64,000 nt of DNA from Enoplolaimus lenunculus (Eukaryota > Nematoda > Enoplea > Enoplida > Thoracostomopsidae). The notes below the pieces were generated by a model. That model was not told the DNA's origin, made no database searches, and saw only the letters and a list, made by a program, of their open reading frames with translations. Position numbers and translations under genes: made by a program. Of the stretch, positions 26,301 through 34,889 are shown piece after piece; position 1 is the stretch's first letter; every line of letters starts with the position of its first letter. The DNA lies in the NCBI GenBank assembly GCA_030248215.1, contig JASANG010001293.1:21457-85456 (forward strand). Reading direction: 5' to 3'.

Positions 26301-29300
26301 CATACCCCCATTTGGGGAGGGGCATCCCTAAAGGTGCACCCACTGTAACCGGTTGAAGCAAAAACCGTTTAAGTTTTAAAATGCGTCTGGCTTCTCGCTC
26401 GCTTCGCTCGCGAGTTTCAAGGTCCCACCATGGAATTTGGGGGTGCCCACGCCCCTGCCTGCTCCGACACTGGGTATAGGCAACCTAAAATGTTTCGACC
26501 TCGCCTGCGAAGAAAATAGTTAAAATATGTAAGTAGTTTGAGCGTCATAAAATTTGGCTATGAGGCTTTATACGACATAAATGTTTCTAAAATACAGCGG
26601 CGCCGGAAGCAAATTATGATATGTGGCAAACACAGGAAGGGGGCAGCTACACCAAAATATAAGACCAAGCGCACGTGCAAGATGGAATTTTGCCAGTGGG
26701 GGCGTGTGGGGGCTTATCTCGCCGCATAGCCCAATACAAACACTCGGCGCCGCATCACTCTGGTTCAGCCCCCCGGTTTAGCCCAACCTACTAGTGGCGA
26801 ATTCGAAAATTTCTAATGGAGGGTGTACAATATACGTGAGAAAATATTGCAAGCGCAAAGAGGGCGAGATGCCAAATGCAATTTCAAGGCACAAATAATG
26901 GATGCGCATCCTTATTTACTCAAAGAGGCCTTGCGTGCGAGCAACACAACGCAATTTTCGGTGCATGAAAGTAAATCTTTTTTATTCACCGAAATTACAA
27001 ATCATGTTTCAAACAGTGTCGGATCCAAGATTTCAAAATGGGGGGCCCAAAATTTCACAGGTAATAAACTAATTTTTTCACCCACACACAAACCACGAAC
27101 TATTGCCATAAAATTGCTATATAATTTTTATCGAGATGCTGTTGGGGGGGGGGGGGCCACGACCGGGGTGGCCCCCCATGGATCCGCCATTGGTTTCAAA
27201 CATAAAATGACGAAGAACAAATTAGCTAAATAAATAAGCTTCACAACTTTTTCACCATACTTTAATAACTAAAATGGTTAAATTTAGCGGACGAATGAAA
27301 AAATTTTGTATTCGAGCCCAGACTATTGAGGTTGTGTCCGTCAATGTTAGAATCCTTGGGTTCAAATCAAACACGCAATGAAAATGAACATGCAAATGTT
27401 GGGGCAAGTACCCCGTCTGCCCCGAACTGCTGAATAATCATTGCTTATTGCTAGTTATTGCATGACTTCAGTTTTCTGTTAAGATGTGTTGTAGGTTTAA
27501 AAAGTTTCGGCCCATGTAAAGATCAGGGGTCGAACGTTTACCTGTGGGACTGCAATTAGACTAATTGTTTTGCTTGGCTTAGGCTTAGGCTTAGGAATAT
27601 GCTCATTGTTATGCTTATGCTTAGGCTTAGGAATATGCTCATTCTTATGCTTATGCTTAGGCTTAGATTTGGCTTAGGAATATACTTATAACACTGTTCC
27701 GCGCTTGTTCTTTACATTGGTCAAAGTTTCGATAAACTGCAAAATCGTTTGCGTTATTTTTAATGCAAAATGTTTAAATAACAGTAGCTTTTTTGAATAA
27801 GAAATATGGCTTTTGTTCTACTTTGTTTCAGGTAAACCTTGTATGGCCGGTGATATTCTTGCTAGGATGTTTATTTTTGGTGATATTTCCGTGGTTCGCA
27901 TCGCCTAAAGACACAGGTAAAATCATGTTAATTGCATAAGAGTTTGCGCTCAAATGTTGTTTAGTTCCTGGCTTAAAAAGCTCGCAAAATCTAATTTAAG
28001 CAATACCACATTACAGATGTTAAAACTGTGTCAAAAGTAGGTAGTAATTTCAGTATAATGTATTTACTTTGGGTGTCAAATTAGTAATTTATAAATGAGT
28101 TTGCAGTTTTTTGCAAGAAAAACTGGTTCAAACCAATTGTTAGTTTGTGTTTTTTTGCAGTAATAAATAGTTTTTAAGTTTTATTTCTTCTATTTTTGTA
28201 ATGCCAACTAACTGTTGCCGTTAAGTATCTGACCTTCCTATTTTGAATCGTGTTGCTTTCGTCGGTTGTTGCAAGTAACTCGCACGGTACCGTTCGGCGC
28301 CTTCCGTCGCCCGTGCGGCGCCGTCCGTCACCCACGCGGCGCCGTCCGTCACCCACGCGGTACCGTCCGTCACCTACGCGGTGCCATCCGTCACCCACGC
28401 GGTGCCGTCCGTCACCCACGCGGTGCCGTCCGTCACCTTCGCGGAGCCGTCCGTCACCGTGCGGCGCTGTGCATCACCGCGCGGTATCATACACAAATAA
28501 CTCACGTACGATAACGTATGGTGACGGACGGTAACTGACAGCGCCGCACGGGTGACGGACGCTGACGGCCGGCGCCGATCGGCTGACGCACGGTAACTGA
28601 CGCGCCGTACGGGTGACGCACGGTGACGGACTGTGCCAGACGTCAAGTATAGCGCAACCCTAAGTCAAACATTGGTTAAATTTTGAATTTGTTTCATTGC
28701 TTTAGCGATTGGAATGTCGATCATGTTCACAGGCGTTCCTGCGTATCTGCTTGGCGTTCAATTTAAAAATCGCTGGCCGAAATGCATGGACCGAGCAATG
28801 GGTTAGTGAGATCCTATTAAAAGAAGTAGTCCATGATAATATAGGGTGCCTGCCCTTTGAACGACACTGAGACCGGGGACATAAAGACTGTTAGACTGAG
28901 GTTTAGGATTAGGCTTGTTTCGGCTTACGCTATGGCTTAATAGGCTTAGTGTTAGGCTCAGGTTTACAATTAAACTGAATGAGTAGGCCCTTGTAATTAA
29001 CATCAGACAGAGAAATGGCATGCAGCGTATAAATATAAGCAGGGCAAGACAAATTTAAACCAATAACCGAGATCCCGAGATAGACACAGTCAGATCCGTT
29101 TAGCATAGAAAGAGAAAAATATGCAAACACTCAGAGCGTAAAATTGAAAACTGAAACAGCCCTATTTGTTTATCTCTTGTCTCAGGAAAATCAACCCTAA
29201 AGAGACAAACTGCGTGTAAGAACTCTGTTTTCCGCTGACAGGGTCTGCTTAAACTAACCTGTTCCAAAACCTATCCCTAAGCTTGAACTTGAGCCCGAGC

Positions 29301-29599
29301 TTAAACCTAAGTCAATAGGAGACGAAATAGCAAAACAGCTGTTATTTGACCGATATGATAAAGGAAGTCAACAGTTTAACGATTGTATAGTAGTTTTAAA
29401 ATTTGGGAGTGTTCAAAAATCTTTAAAAATAAAGACTTTGTTAGCTGCAGTGCTTAAATAAGCTTCTACTATTATTTACAAATTTAAGTTCAGAAGCGAT
29501 TTCATTCGAGATGGATGTATTTGTATTTTAGACACAATCACATTGCTGACTCAAAAAGTGCTGATGGTAGTGCCACAAGCTGAATCGAAAGATGTTTAA
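17304..29599 (+). CDS. SLC7 (LAT/y+LAT-type) amino-acid transporter light subunit, 13 exons, complete
   Basis: The predicted protein is a multi-pass plasma-membrane amino-acid exchanger of 515 residues. I read the exons as 17304-17547, 18801-18990, 19803-19918, 20674-20799, 21471-21570, 22370-22414, 23234-23357, 24223-24326, 25310-25406, 26108-26260, 27832-27916, 28706-28801 and 29532-29599. All introns are GT-AG and all phases join, giving 1548 bases in total. GSGIF (69-73) is the substrate-binding signature of the family. Cys168, in the loop after the third membrane segment (FFPYCDQP), matches the cysteine that LAT proteins use to disulfide-link to the 4F2hc/rBAT heavy chain. [34 protein letters not shown] and [11 protein letters not shown] are LAT-family blocks. 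Length is normal for LATs (about 500). For exon 9 the acceptor at 25309 was chosen because the earlier AG at 25290 breaks frame. The exact subtype (LAT1/2, y+LAT or xCT-like) cannot be fixed by eye. Confidence 0.93.
18203..18522. repeat. MITE with AGTGGATGATC ends, in transporter intron 1
   Basis: The left end, agtggatgatccctc, mirrors the right end, gcgattatccact. The words agagtgtgcaact and agttgcacactctt are the next inverted block inwards. A diverged copy lies in intron 5 at about 22085-22365, ending next to the exon 6 acceptor. Confidence 0.6.
18562..18735. repeat. TTAGGC-core MITE, type 2, intron 1
   Basis: It starts tgcccatgtatagaac and ends gttctatacatgggcc. The flanking 8-bp duplication is agaaccat (18554-18561 and 18736-18743), a perfect match. 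Confidence 0.88.
19004..19253. repeat. TTAGGC-core MITE, type 2, intron 2
   Basis: It starts ggccgatgtatagaacag and ends ctatacatggccc, only 13 bp after the exon 2 donor. The flanks gttaaact and gttaagct match at seven of eight positions. The core holds one of the longest near-pure TTAGGC tracts in the window (19137-19210). Confidence 0.88.
19450..19613. repeat. CGTAGC-ended MITE, intron 2
   Basis: The left end, gtccgtagcc, pairs with the right end, gtagctacgggccc. A long G run lies near 19547. Confidence 0.65.
19974..20373. repeat. TTAGGC-core MITE, type 1, with internal 42-bp array, intron 3
   Basis: It starts ggctaatgtaaagaac and ends tctttacatgggcc. The flanking duplication agaatcat (19966-19973 and 20374-20381) is perfect. 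The core has about six tandem copies of a 42-bp unit containing cctaagcctaagcctaatcg and taagaatgagcttatt, so slippage has enlarged the element to 400 bp. Confidence 0.92.
21650..21830. repeat. TTAGGC-core MITE, type 3, right end eroded, intron 5
   Basis: It starts accaatgttactttaaggg, has the gttgcaagaatgtg and aatctagaatctaaacc blocks typical of type 3, and decays after accagaaacctgg. Confidence 0.7.
22592..23127. repeat. MITE whose right end is amplified in tandem, intron 6
   Basis: The left end, gcccatattctcaaatg, mirrors catttgagaatacgggc. The segment holding the right end is repeated with a period of 156-158 bp, starting at 22761, 22917 and 23075; the third copy is partial. This fills most of the intron between exons 6 and 7. 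Confidence 0.75.
23445..23955. repeat. Palindromic MITE, CACTG family, split by another element, intron 7
   Basis: The outer ends cactggaagaaatggtgag and ccattttttgccgtg are both flanked by TA. The element is interrupted at an internal TCAA/TTAA site by the element at 23517-23821. Confidence 0.88.
23517..23821. mobile_element. piggyBac-like MITE carrying a tRNA-like module
   Basis: The termini ccctttctcacatg and aatgtgagaaggg form an inverted repeat, and TTAA sits directly outside each end (23513-23516 and 23822-23825). TTAA targets with CCC-starting ends are the piggyBac signature. On the minus strand the interior holds tRNA-like A-box and B-box words (tagctgagtggtgatgg and gttcgaatcc). The tRNA-like part is tandemly duplicated between about 23596 and 23670. 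Confidence 0.85.
24357..24772. repeat. MITE with GGCTGSGTTTCTGAAA ends, intron 8
   Basis: The left end, ggctgcgtttctgaaa, pairs with the right end, tttcagaaacccagcc. The interior is rich in cttaagtaa words and has a direct repeat of accaatattctacaaattc. The target duplication is unclear, so the superfamily is not assigned. It begins 30 bp after the exon 8 donor. Confidence 0.7.
25474..25662. repeat. TTAGGC-core MITE, type 3, intron 9
   Basis: It starts ggctcatgttacttttacgg and ends ccctaaaagtaacattggcc, with cgcttttgcaacgc inside. No clean 8-bp duplication is visible. Confidence 0.8.
26279..26472. repeat. hAT-type MITE, CAGTGCCGGAGC family, intron 10
   Basis: It runs from cagggccgaaccagcc to cctgctccgacactg, starting 18 bp after the exon 10 donor. 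The flanks agtatagg and ggtatagg match at seven of eight positions. Confidence 0.82.
26795..27192. repeat. MITE with GGCGGATCC-like ends, intron 10
   Basis: The left end, ctagtggcgaattcg, pairs loosely with the right end, ggatccgccattgg. A run of twelve G lies near 27146. Related ends occur near 8132, 44598 and 47214-47409. Confidence 0.45.
27509..27722. repeat. TTAGGC-core MITE, type 1, intron 10
   Basis: It runs from ggcccatgtaaagatcag to tctttacattggtc with a perfect 8-bp duplication, aaagtttc (27501-27508 and 27723-27730). It ends 109 bp before exon 11. Confidence 0.9.
28262..28640. repeat. GC-rich palindromic element with 21-bp repeats, intron 11
   Basis: An island of high GC in AT-rich DNA. 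The left half has about eight copies of a 21-bp unit, gccgtccgtcacccacgcgg. The right half has the inverted words, gtgacggacgg and gacggccggcgccg. An AT-rich centre, actcacgtacgataacg, separates them. A short relative lies at 49858-49975, next to the 72-bp array. Confidence 0.75.
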
Positions 29600-29634
29600 G
29601 AATTTAATCTGAATATATTTACGTAGGAGTTTCG

Positions 29635-29640
29635 AATAAA
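29635..29640 (+). promoter_or_regulatory. Polyadenylation signal of the transporter gene
   Basis: AATAAA lies 36 bp after the stop codon of the SLC7-type gene, a normal distance for a short 3' UTR. Confidence 0.7.
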
Positions 29641-29732
29641 TGTTTCGTCAACCATTGTACAGTCGATAGGCCCTTGATTTCATTAGAGAAAGTCTTAAAT
29701 TTAACCCTACAGTGGCAAGATCTAGCACTGTA

Positions 29733-30165
29733 CTGTAGTGTCCCAAATAAGAGGGGGGTAATAAGAGGGGGTCCCTATTCTGAGTCCCAATCAATACCAG
29801 TCAGTATCCCTAATAAGAGTCCGTATACGAATAGAGTCCCTAAACCCTAATTAGGGTGTATAAATGTTAATTATTCCTAATTGTAGCGCATAAATGACTC
29901 CAGGACCAAATAAAGTTAAGTTTGAAACTTTAAGGCGTACTTAAATTTTGAAAGTACATTCATAATTATAACCTTGCATTGTCGCTCAAGCTATTGACAC
30001 AAGACAAAAAACGTTTATTTCAACGGATAGTTGCAATACATATATCAGTAACGAAGAGTAGCGCAGGGCGGGTCAAAAATAAGTAACAGTCCGTAACCGA
30101 ATAATAGGGGGTGCCCTCTGGAGAGGCGAAATAAATATCAGTCCCCTCTTATTAGGTTACTACAG
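29733..30165. repeat. MITE with CTGTAGTGACCCGAATAAG ends
   Basis: It runs from ctgtagtgtcccaaataag to ttattaggttactacag and is flanked by TA on both sides. Other copies lie at 37333-37771, 52767-53209 and 61052-61494. TA targets suggest a Tc1/mariner origin. No transposase is seen. Confidence 0.85.
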
Positions 30166-30203
30166 TATTTGTTGTTTCTGAGATGCGATTTTAAATAATA
30201 TAC

Positions 30204-30277
30204 ATTGCAAAAAAATGGTGAGTCAAATTGACTCTCTCCGAAATAGGCTTTTCCGAACTACACAAACTGAGTCAAAA
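30204..30277. repeat. Left half of a CACTG-family MITE
   Basis: It starts attgcaaaaaaatggtgag and stops after gagtcaaaatt, where unrelated sequence begins. A matching right part with a local duplication lies at about 31056-31178. Confidence 0.65.
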
Positions 30278-30561
30278 TTAGAACAGGCATATACCACTCG
30301 CTGCACGATTTTTTGCGGTCACGATTCGAGTTGATCAACGCTGTGCGAACTGGTAAACGTGACTTAACCAACAAACTAAAAACACTAAGTGTCCTGTTGT
30401 TGCGGTAAAAGTTGGGCAGTTTTTGTTGCTGTTTCAGCTGCACAAACCACGACTTATTCTGTTATTTTGACACCAACAATTGAGCTAATTGTTTACGTAT
30501 AGGTGATAATGTTTGACGCTTACTTATTTTCCGGTTGAAAACTTTGAAAACAACGTCGTCT

Positions 30562-30780
30562 ATATTTGCAAAGTTCCATTTTCTACTTGTTCGTCGAACA
30601 AAATTGTAAGACTCTGCAGCTTTTTTGCAGTTTGATAGCAATTCATTTTCGTGGTGTTTTCAAAATTTTTCATGCTTGTTTTATAAATATTTTCTCTGTC
30701 GTGTGACACCTGTTCAAAACACAACTGAATCAATTTCATGAGCAATTTGTTTTGTAGTGTTTTGCAAGCTCTGCGCTGCA
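30562..30780 (-). CDS. Possible orphan exon, unrecognised
   Basis: A minus-strand frame reads a helical, lysine- and glutamine-rich peptide (LLMKLIQLCFEQVSHD, then MNCYQTAKKLQSLTILFDEQ) and stops at the lowest coordinate. A second minus-strand frame at 30258-30443 follows an acceptor-like ttgtgcag. Amino-acid composition looks more protein-like than most frames here, but I recognise no family and see no confirmed splice partner. It may be a relic exon trapped between MITEs. Confidence 0.25.
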
Positions 30781-31055
30781 AAACCTGGTGAGTCAAATTG
30801 ACTATCACCGAAATAGGATCTACAGGACTGCACAAATTGAGTCAATTTCGACTCTGCCAGAGGCAAGCGTGCCACTCAGTGAGTCAAATTGGACTCTGGT
30901 GGAGTCGAATTTGACTCACTGAGTGGCACGCTTGCCTCTGGCAGAGTCGAAATTGACTCAATTTGTGCAGTCCTGTAGATCCTATTTCGGTGATAGTCAA
31001 TTTGACTCACCAGGTTTTGCAGCGCAGAGCTTGCAAAACACTACAAAACAAATTG
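30743..31055. repeat. Perfect 313-bp inverted repeat (hairpin)
   Basis: Arms of about 148 bp are identical in reverse complement, with a loop of about 17 bp centred near 30899. The arms contain a CACTG-family half-element plus about 35 bp of flanking non-MITE sequence (the tagtgttttgcaagctctgc block), so the symmetry extends beyond the transposon. Confidence 0.9.
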
Positions 31056-31191
31056 ACTGGTGGAGTCGAATTTGACTCAGTTTTGTAGTCCAGTAGAGCC
31101 TAAAATTTGACTCAGTTTTGTAGTCTAGTAGAGCCTATTTCGGAGAGAGTCAAATTAACTCGCTATTTTTTTCTAGTGTATATCTATCTAT

Positions 31192-31375
31192 GACCAATGT
31201 ATGAAACAGGGCGGAACAGTTGTAAAAGCATGTTTTTAAGTTTAATCCCAAGCCTAAGCATAAGAATGAGCTTATACCTAAGCCTAAGCCTAAAAAAATT
31301 AGTTGAAAGATTAAGTAAGGCTACTGGATTACAGCTCCACAGGAAAACGTTCCGCCCCTGATCTTTACATGGACC
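31192..31375. repeat. TTAGGC-core MITE, type 1
   Basis: It runs from gaccaatgtatgaaacag to tctttacatggacc, with cctaagcctaagcc inside. Confidence 0.75.
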
Positions 31376-31616
31376 TTATCTTTTAACAGTATTTGTATTC
31401 AGTATCTAGCTCATATTTAGCTCACTGTACTTTAATTTTGGAATAAAATTTAAACAAAGTAGAATCCCTTTCAGGAATTAGATACAAATTAGCATAACAA
31501 TTCGTTTAATACAACGGTAATTATTTCTCCGGCCGTAGGCCGCTATCAAACATAGACAAACCGTATATCTAGCACATACATACAACTTTCTCAAACCAGC
31601 AGTCGCTTGCAACCTT

Positions 31617-31847
31617 CACTGTAAATTCCAGCGAGTTAATTTTACCTTAGAATGAGTTGAATCCACACAGAAGTCTGAGCTCTGAATTAGGTCTTTCATA
31701 ACTCAAAATTCTGAATTGATTGAACTGATTCTGAGTTAATTAATTACTCACCGTGAATTAAATCAGCTCAGAGCGAGTTTATATTTACTAACTGAAAAAT
31801 AACTAATTCTCTCAGAGTTAATTATCAACTCATTGGAATTTACAATG
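31617..31847. repeat. MITE with CACTGTAAATTT ends
   Basis: It runs from cactgtaaattccagcg to ggaatttacaatg, with gagttaatt/aattaactc words inside. Confidence 0.7.
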
Positions 31848-32286
31848 TTCCTTATTCCATAGCGTTTCAGCAAGGACTAGAACTCTAAACTAGTACCGCT
31901 GAAGTCTGTGCGTCGATATCTCTTCGGCAGATTAGTTTTCAGTCCAATCCTACGCGACATTCGCCCAACTGTTGATTAAAGCTGAAAATTTTCAGCTAGT
32001 TTCTGCGCAATGGGTTGTTTAACATTTAATACTCGTTCACGTGAATTTCGTTAAAAATAGTTTGATTTCTAGTTTGGTACACAATTACTACAGTCTTATC
32101 TGAAGCGAAAGAAATGTAAACGACAATGAATAACGCAAAGTTTAAGTTTAACCTTTGCTAAAATCACACCCTGGTGGACAAATAGGAAATTTATTTCACA
32201 CGAAAGAAACTTTGATGTGGTGAAAACTCACAAAAACGTTAATTGAAAATGAGTGGCTGTAATAGCGAGATACGCGGAAAGATACC
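31848..32286. other. No feature seen
   Basis: AT-rich sequence with no open frame or repeat that I can support. Confidence 0.4.
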
Positions 32287-32483
32287 GCCGATGTATTGAA
32301 CAGGGCCGGAACAGTAATATAAGCATATTCCTAAGTCTAAGCCTAAGCGTAAGGATGAACGGATTGCTACGCCTAAACCTGAATCCAAGCTCTAAGCCTA
32401 AGCAAAAAGATTAGACTAAAGCGTAAACCGACTACATTACAGCCACGCCGGAAAATGATCCGCCCCTGTTTTATACATAGGCC
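32287..32483. repeat. TTAGGC-core MITE, type 2
   Basis: It runs from ccgatgtattgaacaggg to gttttatacataggcc, with degenerate cctaagcgtaagg core words. Confidence 0.75.
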
Positions 32484-32636
32484 AAAAATTTGATGCCACG
32501 TTTACTCTGATTCGACCAACAGCTTATTCGGCCAACTAGTTGGCTTTCTGCAGTGTTTGAGGAAGGTATACGCAAATGCCTGATGAGCTAGCAAAAAATA
32601 TTTACAGTCCTAAATCCAGCAGATAATTTACAAACC

Positions 32637-33058
32637 TAATCCCATGTAAAGATAAGGTGCGAAACGTTTTTCCGTGGGACAGCAATAGACTAAGCTTAAC
32701 CTTTTCTCACATGAATATTTGCAATTTCACATGAGATGTAATTTCAAGGTGAGATTCGAACCCCAGTCTCACGGATGGGAGGCTTTTACGATGACCACTG
32801 AGCTACAGGAGCTTGACGCTCGAGCCCGAGGGGGCTCTCACATCTTGTGGAGATTTAACACTGCGCATATAAGTTATAACTGTTACACAGTACTCACAGT
32901 GTGTGTATTGCTCGTTTATTATTGTATTTAGTTGCTCAAAGTATACTCTATGAGTGAAAGGGTTAAGCTTTAGACTAATTTTTTGGCTTGGCTTAAGCTT
33001 AGGCTTAGGCTTAGACTTAGGAATATGACTGTTCTGACCCTGTTTTTTACATTGGCCC
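32637..33058. repeat. TTAGGC-core MITE, type 1, split by a piggyBac-like element
   Basis: The left part (cccatgtaaagataagg to actaagc) and the right part (gctttagactaatttttt to ttttacattggccc) belong to one element. It is opened at the TTAA of its conserved gcttaagctt word by the element at 32700-32962. Confidence 0.82.
32700..32962. mobile_element. piggyBac-like MITE with tRNA-like module
   Basis: The ends cttttctcacatg and tatgagtgaaagg are flanked by TTAA (32696-32699 and 32963-32966). The minus strand reads tagctcagtggtcatcg (A-box-like) and ggttcgaatctcac (B-box-like). Confidence 0.82.
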
Positions 33059-33550
33059 AACCCTGCAAAAGTAATTTTTTGACTTGTTTCATCGGAAATT
33101 TCGGGAGTTGCATGTATCTTTACTACCTCCTTCAAAAATTTAATTAATGTCAAATTCGACTGTTGACCGAAAGGTGCGAACCGAATGAAAGTACGCGGTG
33201 TTGTCAATGAAAGCCATGTATGTTTTATTCAAAATTTAGAAATCTTAATTTAACTAATAAATGTTGAAAAAACGTTATTTCTACGGAAAATATGTAATAA
33301 TTTTCGTTTTTACTTCAATCAGTATTCAGTTAAATCCGTTGTCTGATGAACAATTAGAATTCGCGGACTTTTGTATAAGTCAGTGAGTATTTTCGACGCT
33401 GGTTGTCTTTGATTTCTTCAGTATGAATCGTGATATAATTAAAGTTTACTTGCAATGTCCTGTTCGCCTAAAAGCTAAATAATTGCTTTAAAAATATTGA
33501 TCATGGGACAAATTTCAGAAAACAACATCCTCTGACGTCCAAATTTTGGA
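33059..33550. other. Non-genic; one tiny exon-like frame
   Basis: After a caatcag acceptor-like site near 33321, the plus strand reads NPLSDEQLEFADFCISQ and then meets a donor-like agtgagta. It is too short and too isolated to call. Confidence 0.3.
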
Positions 33551-33764
33551 CCAATGCAAAATACAGGGGCGGAACAGTGTTATAACCATATTCCTAAGCC
33601 TAAGCATAAGCCTAAGCCTAAGCCTAAGCGTAATGAGCGTATTTCTAAGCGTAATCCTACGCCTCAGCCTAAGCCAGGCAAAAAATTAGTCTAAACCTTA
33701 AGCTTACTCTATTTTAGTCCCACAGAAAAACGTTCCGCCTCTTATCTTTACATGGGCTAAAGTT
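33551..33764. repeat. TTAGGC-core MITE, type 1
   Basis: It runs from accaatgcaaaatacagggg to atctttacatgggc, with long cctaagcctaagcc runs and the tagtctaaaccttaagctta block. Confidence 0.8.
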
Positions 33765-34075
33765 TGATACGTTCTGGTTTGAGCGAGTCTTTTAGTTTGG
33801 TTTCGCCAAAACGTAAAATACTAGATTGTATACAACAATATATAGTACCAGTGTGTGAATGGGTAGGTGCTAAAAGTAACCGAAACGGAATCGAATAGTG
33901 ATCAAAATAACTTCAGCGGAAACGGAAAACGAACTGTGTAGTATAAAAGTTTCAAAAATGATTTATGTTTCTGTATTACAAGTGTGGCGTGCAAATGCTC
34001 ATCGGGTTCTTCTTTAAATTAATTAAGAAATGGCAGATTCACCCAGATGATGAAATATTTTGGACATATTTCGTC

Positions 34076-34119
34076 ATTATTATTATTATTACTATTATTA
34101 TTATTATTATTATTATTTC
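34076..34119. repeat. (ATT)n microsatellite
   Basis: About fourteen trinucleotide units with one C interruption. The surrounding 33765-34406 shows nothing else. Confidence 0.9.
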
Positions 34120-34406
34120 AAATAAACCCGTACAGGATATAGAATGAAAACATGCTGAGATTTATTTATACGTAGTTAATGACTAAATTATCAACATAAA
34201 AATGAAAGATTTTTCGGTATTTCTATAATGACAGCAGAAATCATAACGGGCACCGATTTTTACGAAAACCTACATACAGTTACGTAATCTATTAGTACGT
34301 AACCTGCATACTTCACTGATGGATAAGTTATACATGTGACGAGAACCAAAAATCAAGCATGGGTACCCCGCAAGAAGCCTTGGCTACAGGTGGTCATTAC
34401 GCAACT

Positions 34407-34582
34407 GGATCCATGTATAGAACATGACAGTTACAGTGGCATAAGCATATTCCTAAGCCTAAGGATGAGTCTATTCCTAAGCCTAAGCCTAAACCTAAGC
34501 AAAAAATGTTCGTCTAATGCGTAACATGACGCTATTAAATCCCTGCAGCAAAACGTTCCATCTCAGTTCAATACATGGATCC
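34407..34582. repeat. TTAGGC-core MITE, type 2
   Basis: It runs from ggatccatgtatagaac to caatacatggatcc and is flanked by gcaact on both sides (seven of eight target positions match, depending on register). Confidence 0.75.
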
Positions 34583-34628
34583 GCAACTATAACAACAAAT
34601 CAATACCGGAAATGTCGTTTTAAAGAGA

Positions 34629-34889
34629 TTAAGGTTTAGATTGTTTAATATTTTTACCTGGGTTGGAAATGACGATTTCATATCAATTCCGTCGGCGTCT
34701 TCAGTCAATGACTGTACTTGTTTTAGTTTTCGAATCCTAGCATAAAAGTAGGTCTCAGGGGAAATAGAAAATATTCATGTGAGAAAGGGTTAAGGTTTAG
34801 ATTGTTTACTATTTTACCTGGGTTGGAAATGACGATTTCATGTCAATTCCGTCGGCGTCTTCAGTCAATGACTGTACTTGTTTTAGTTT
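34629..34889. repeat. 100-bp direct repeat of exon 6 with a piggyBac-MITE end between the copies
   Basis: 34629-34729 and 34790-34889 are near-identical. Each begins TTAAGGTTTAG and contains the donor side of exon 6 of the minus-strand gene. Between them (34731-34789) is only the terminal part of a piggyBac-like MITE, ending gtgagaaaggg at TTAA. The outer copy is thus a partial, non-functional exon duplicate. Confidence 0.85.

Noticed and set aside
32803-33207. Last exon of the minus-strand EGF-ShKT gene
   Set aside because: The frame is open near the right place, but it has no acceptor in phase and no similarity to the 36-residue last exon of paralog B. Its second half is MITE sequence.
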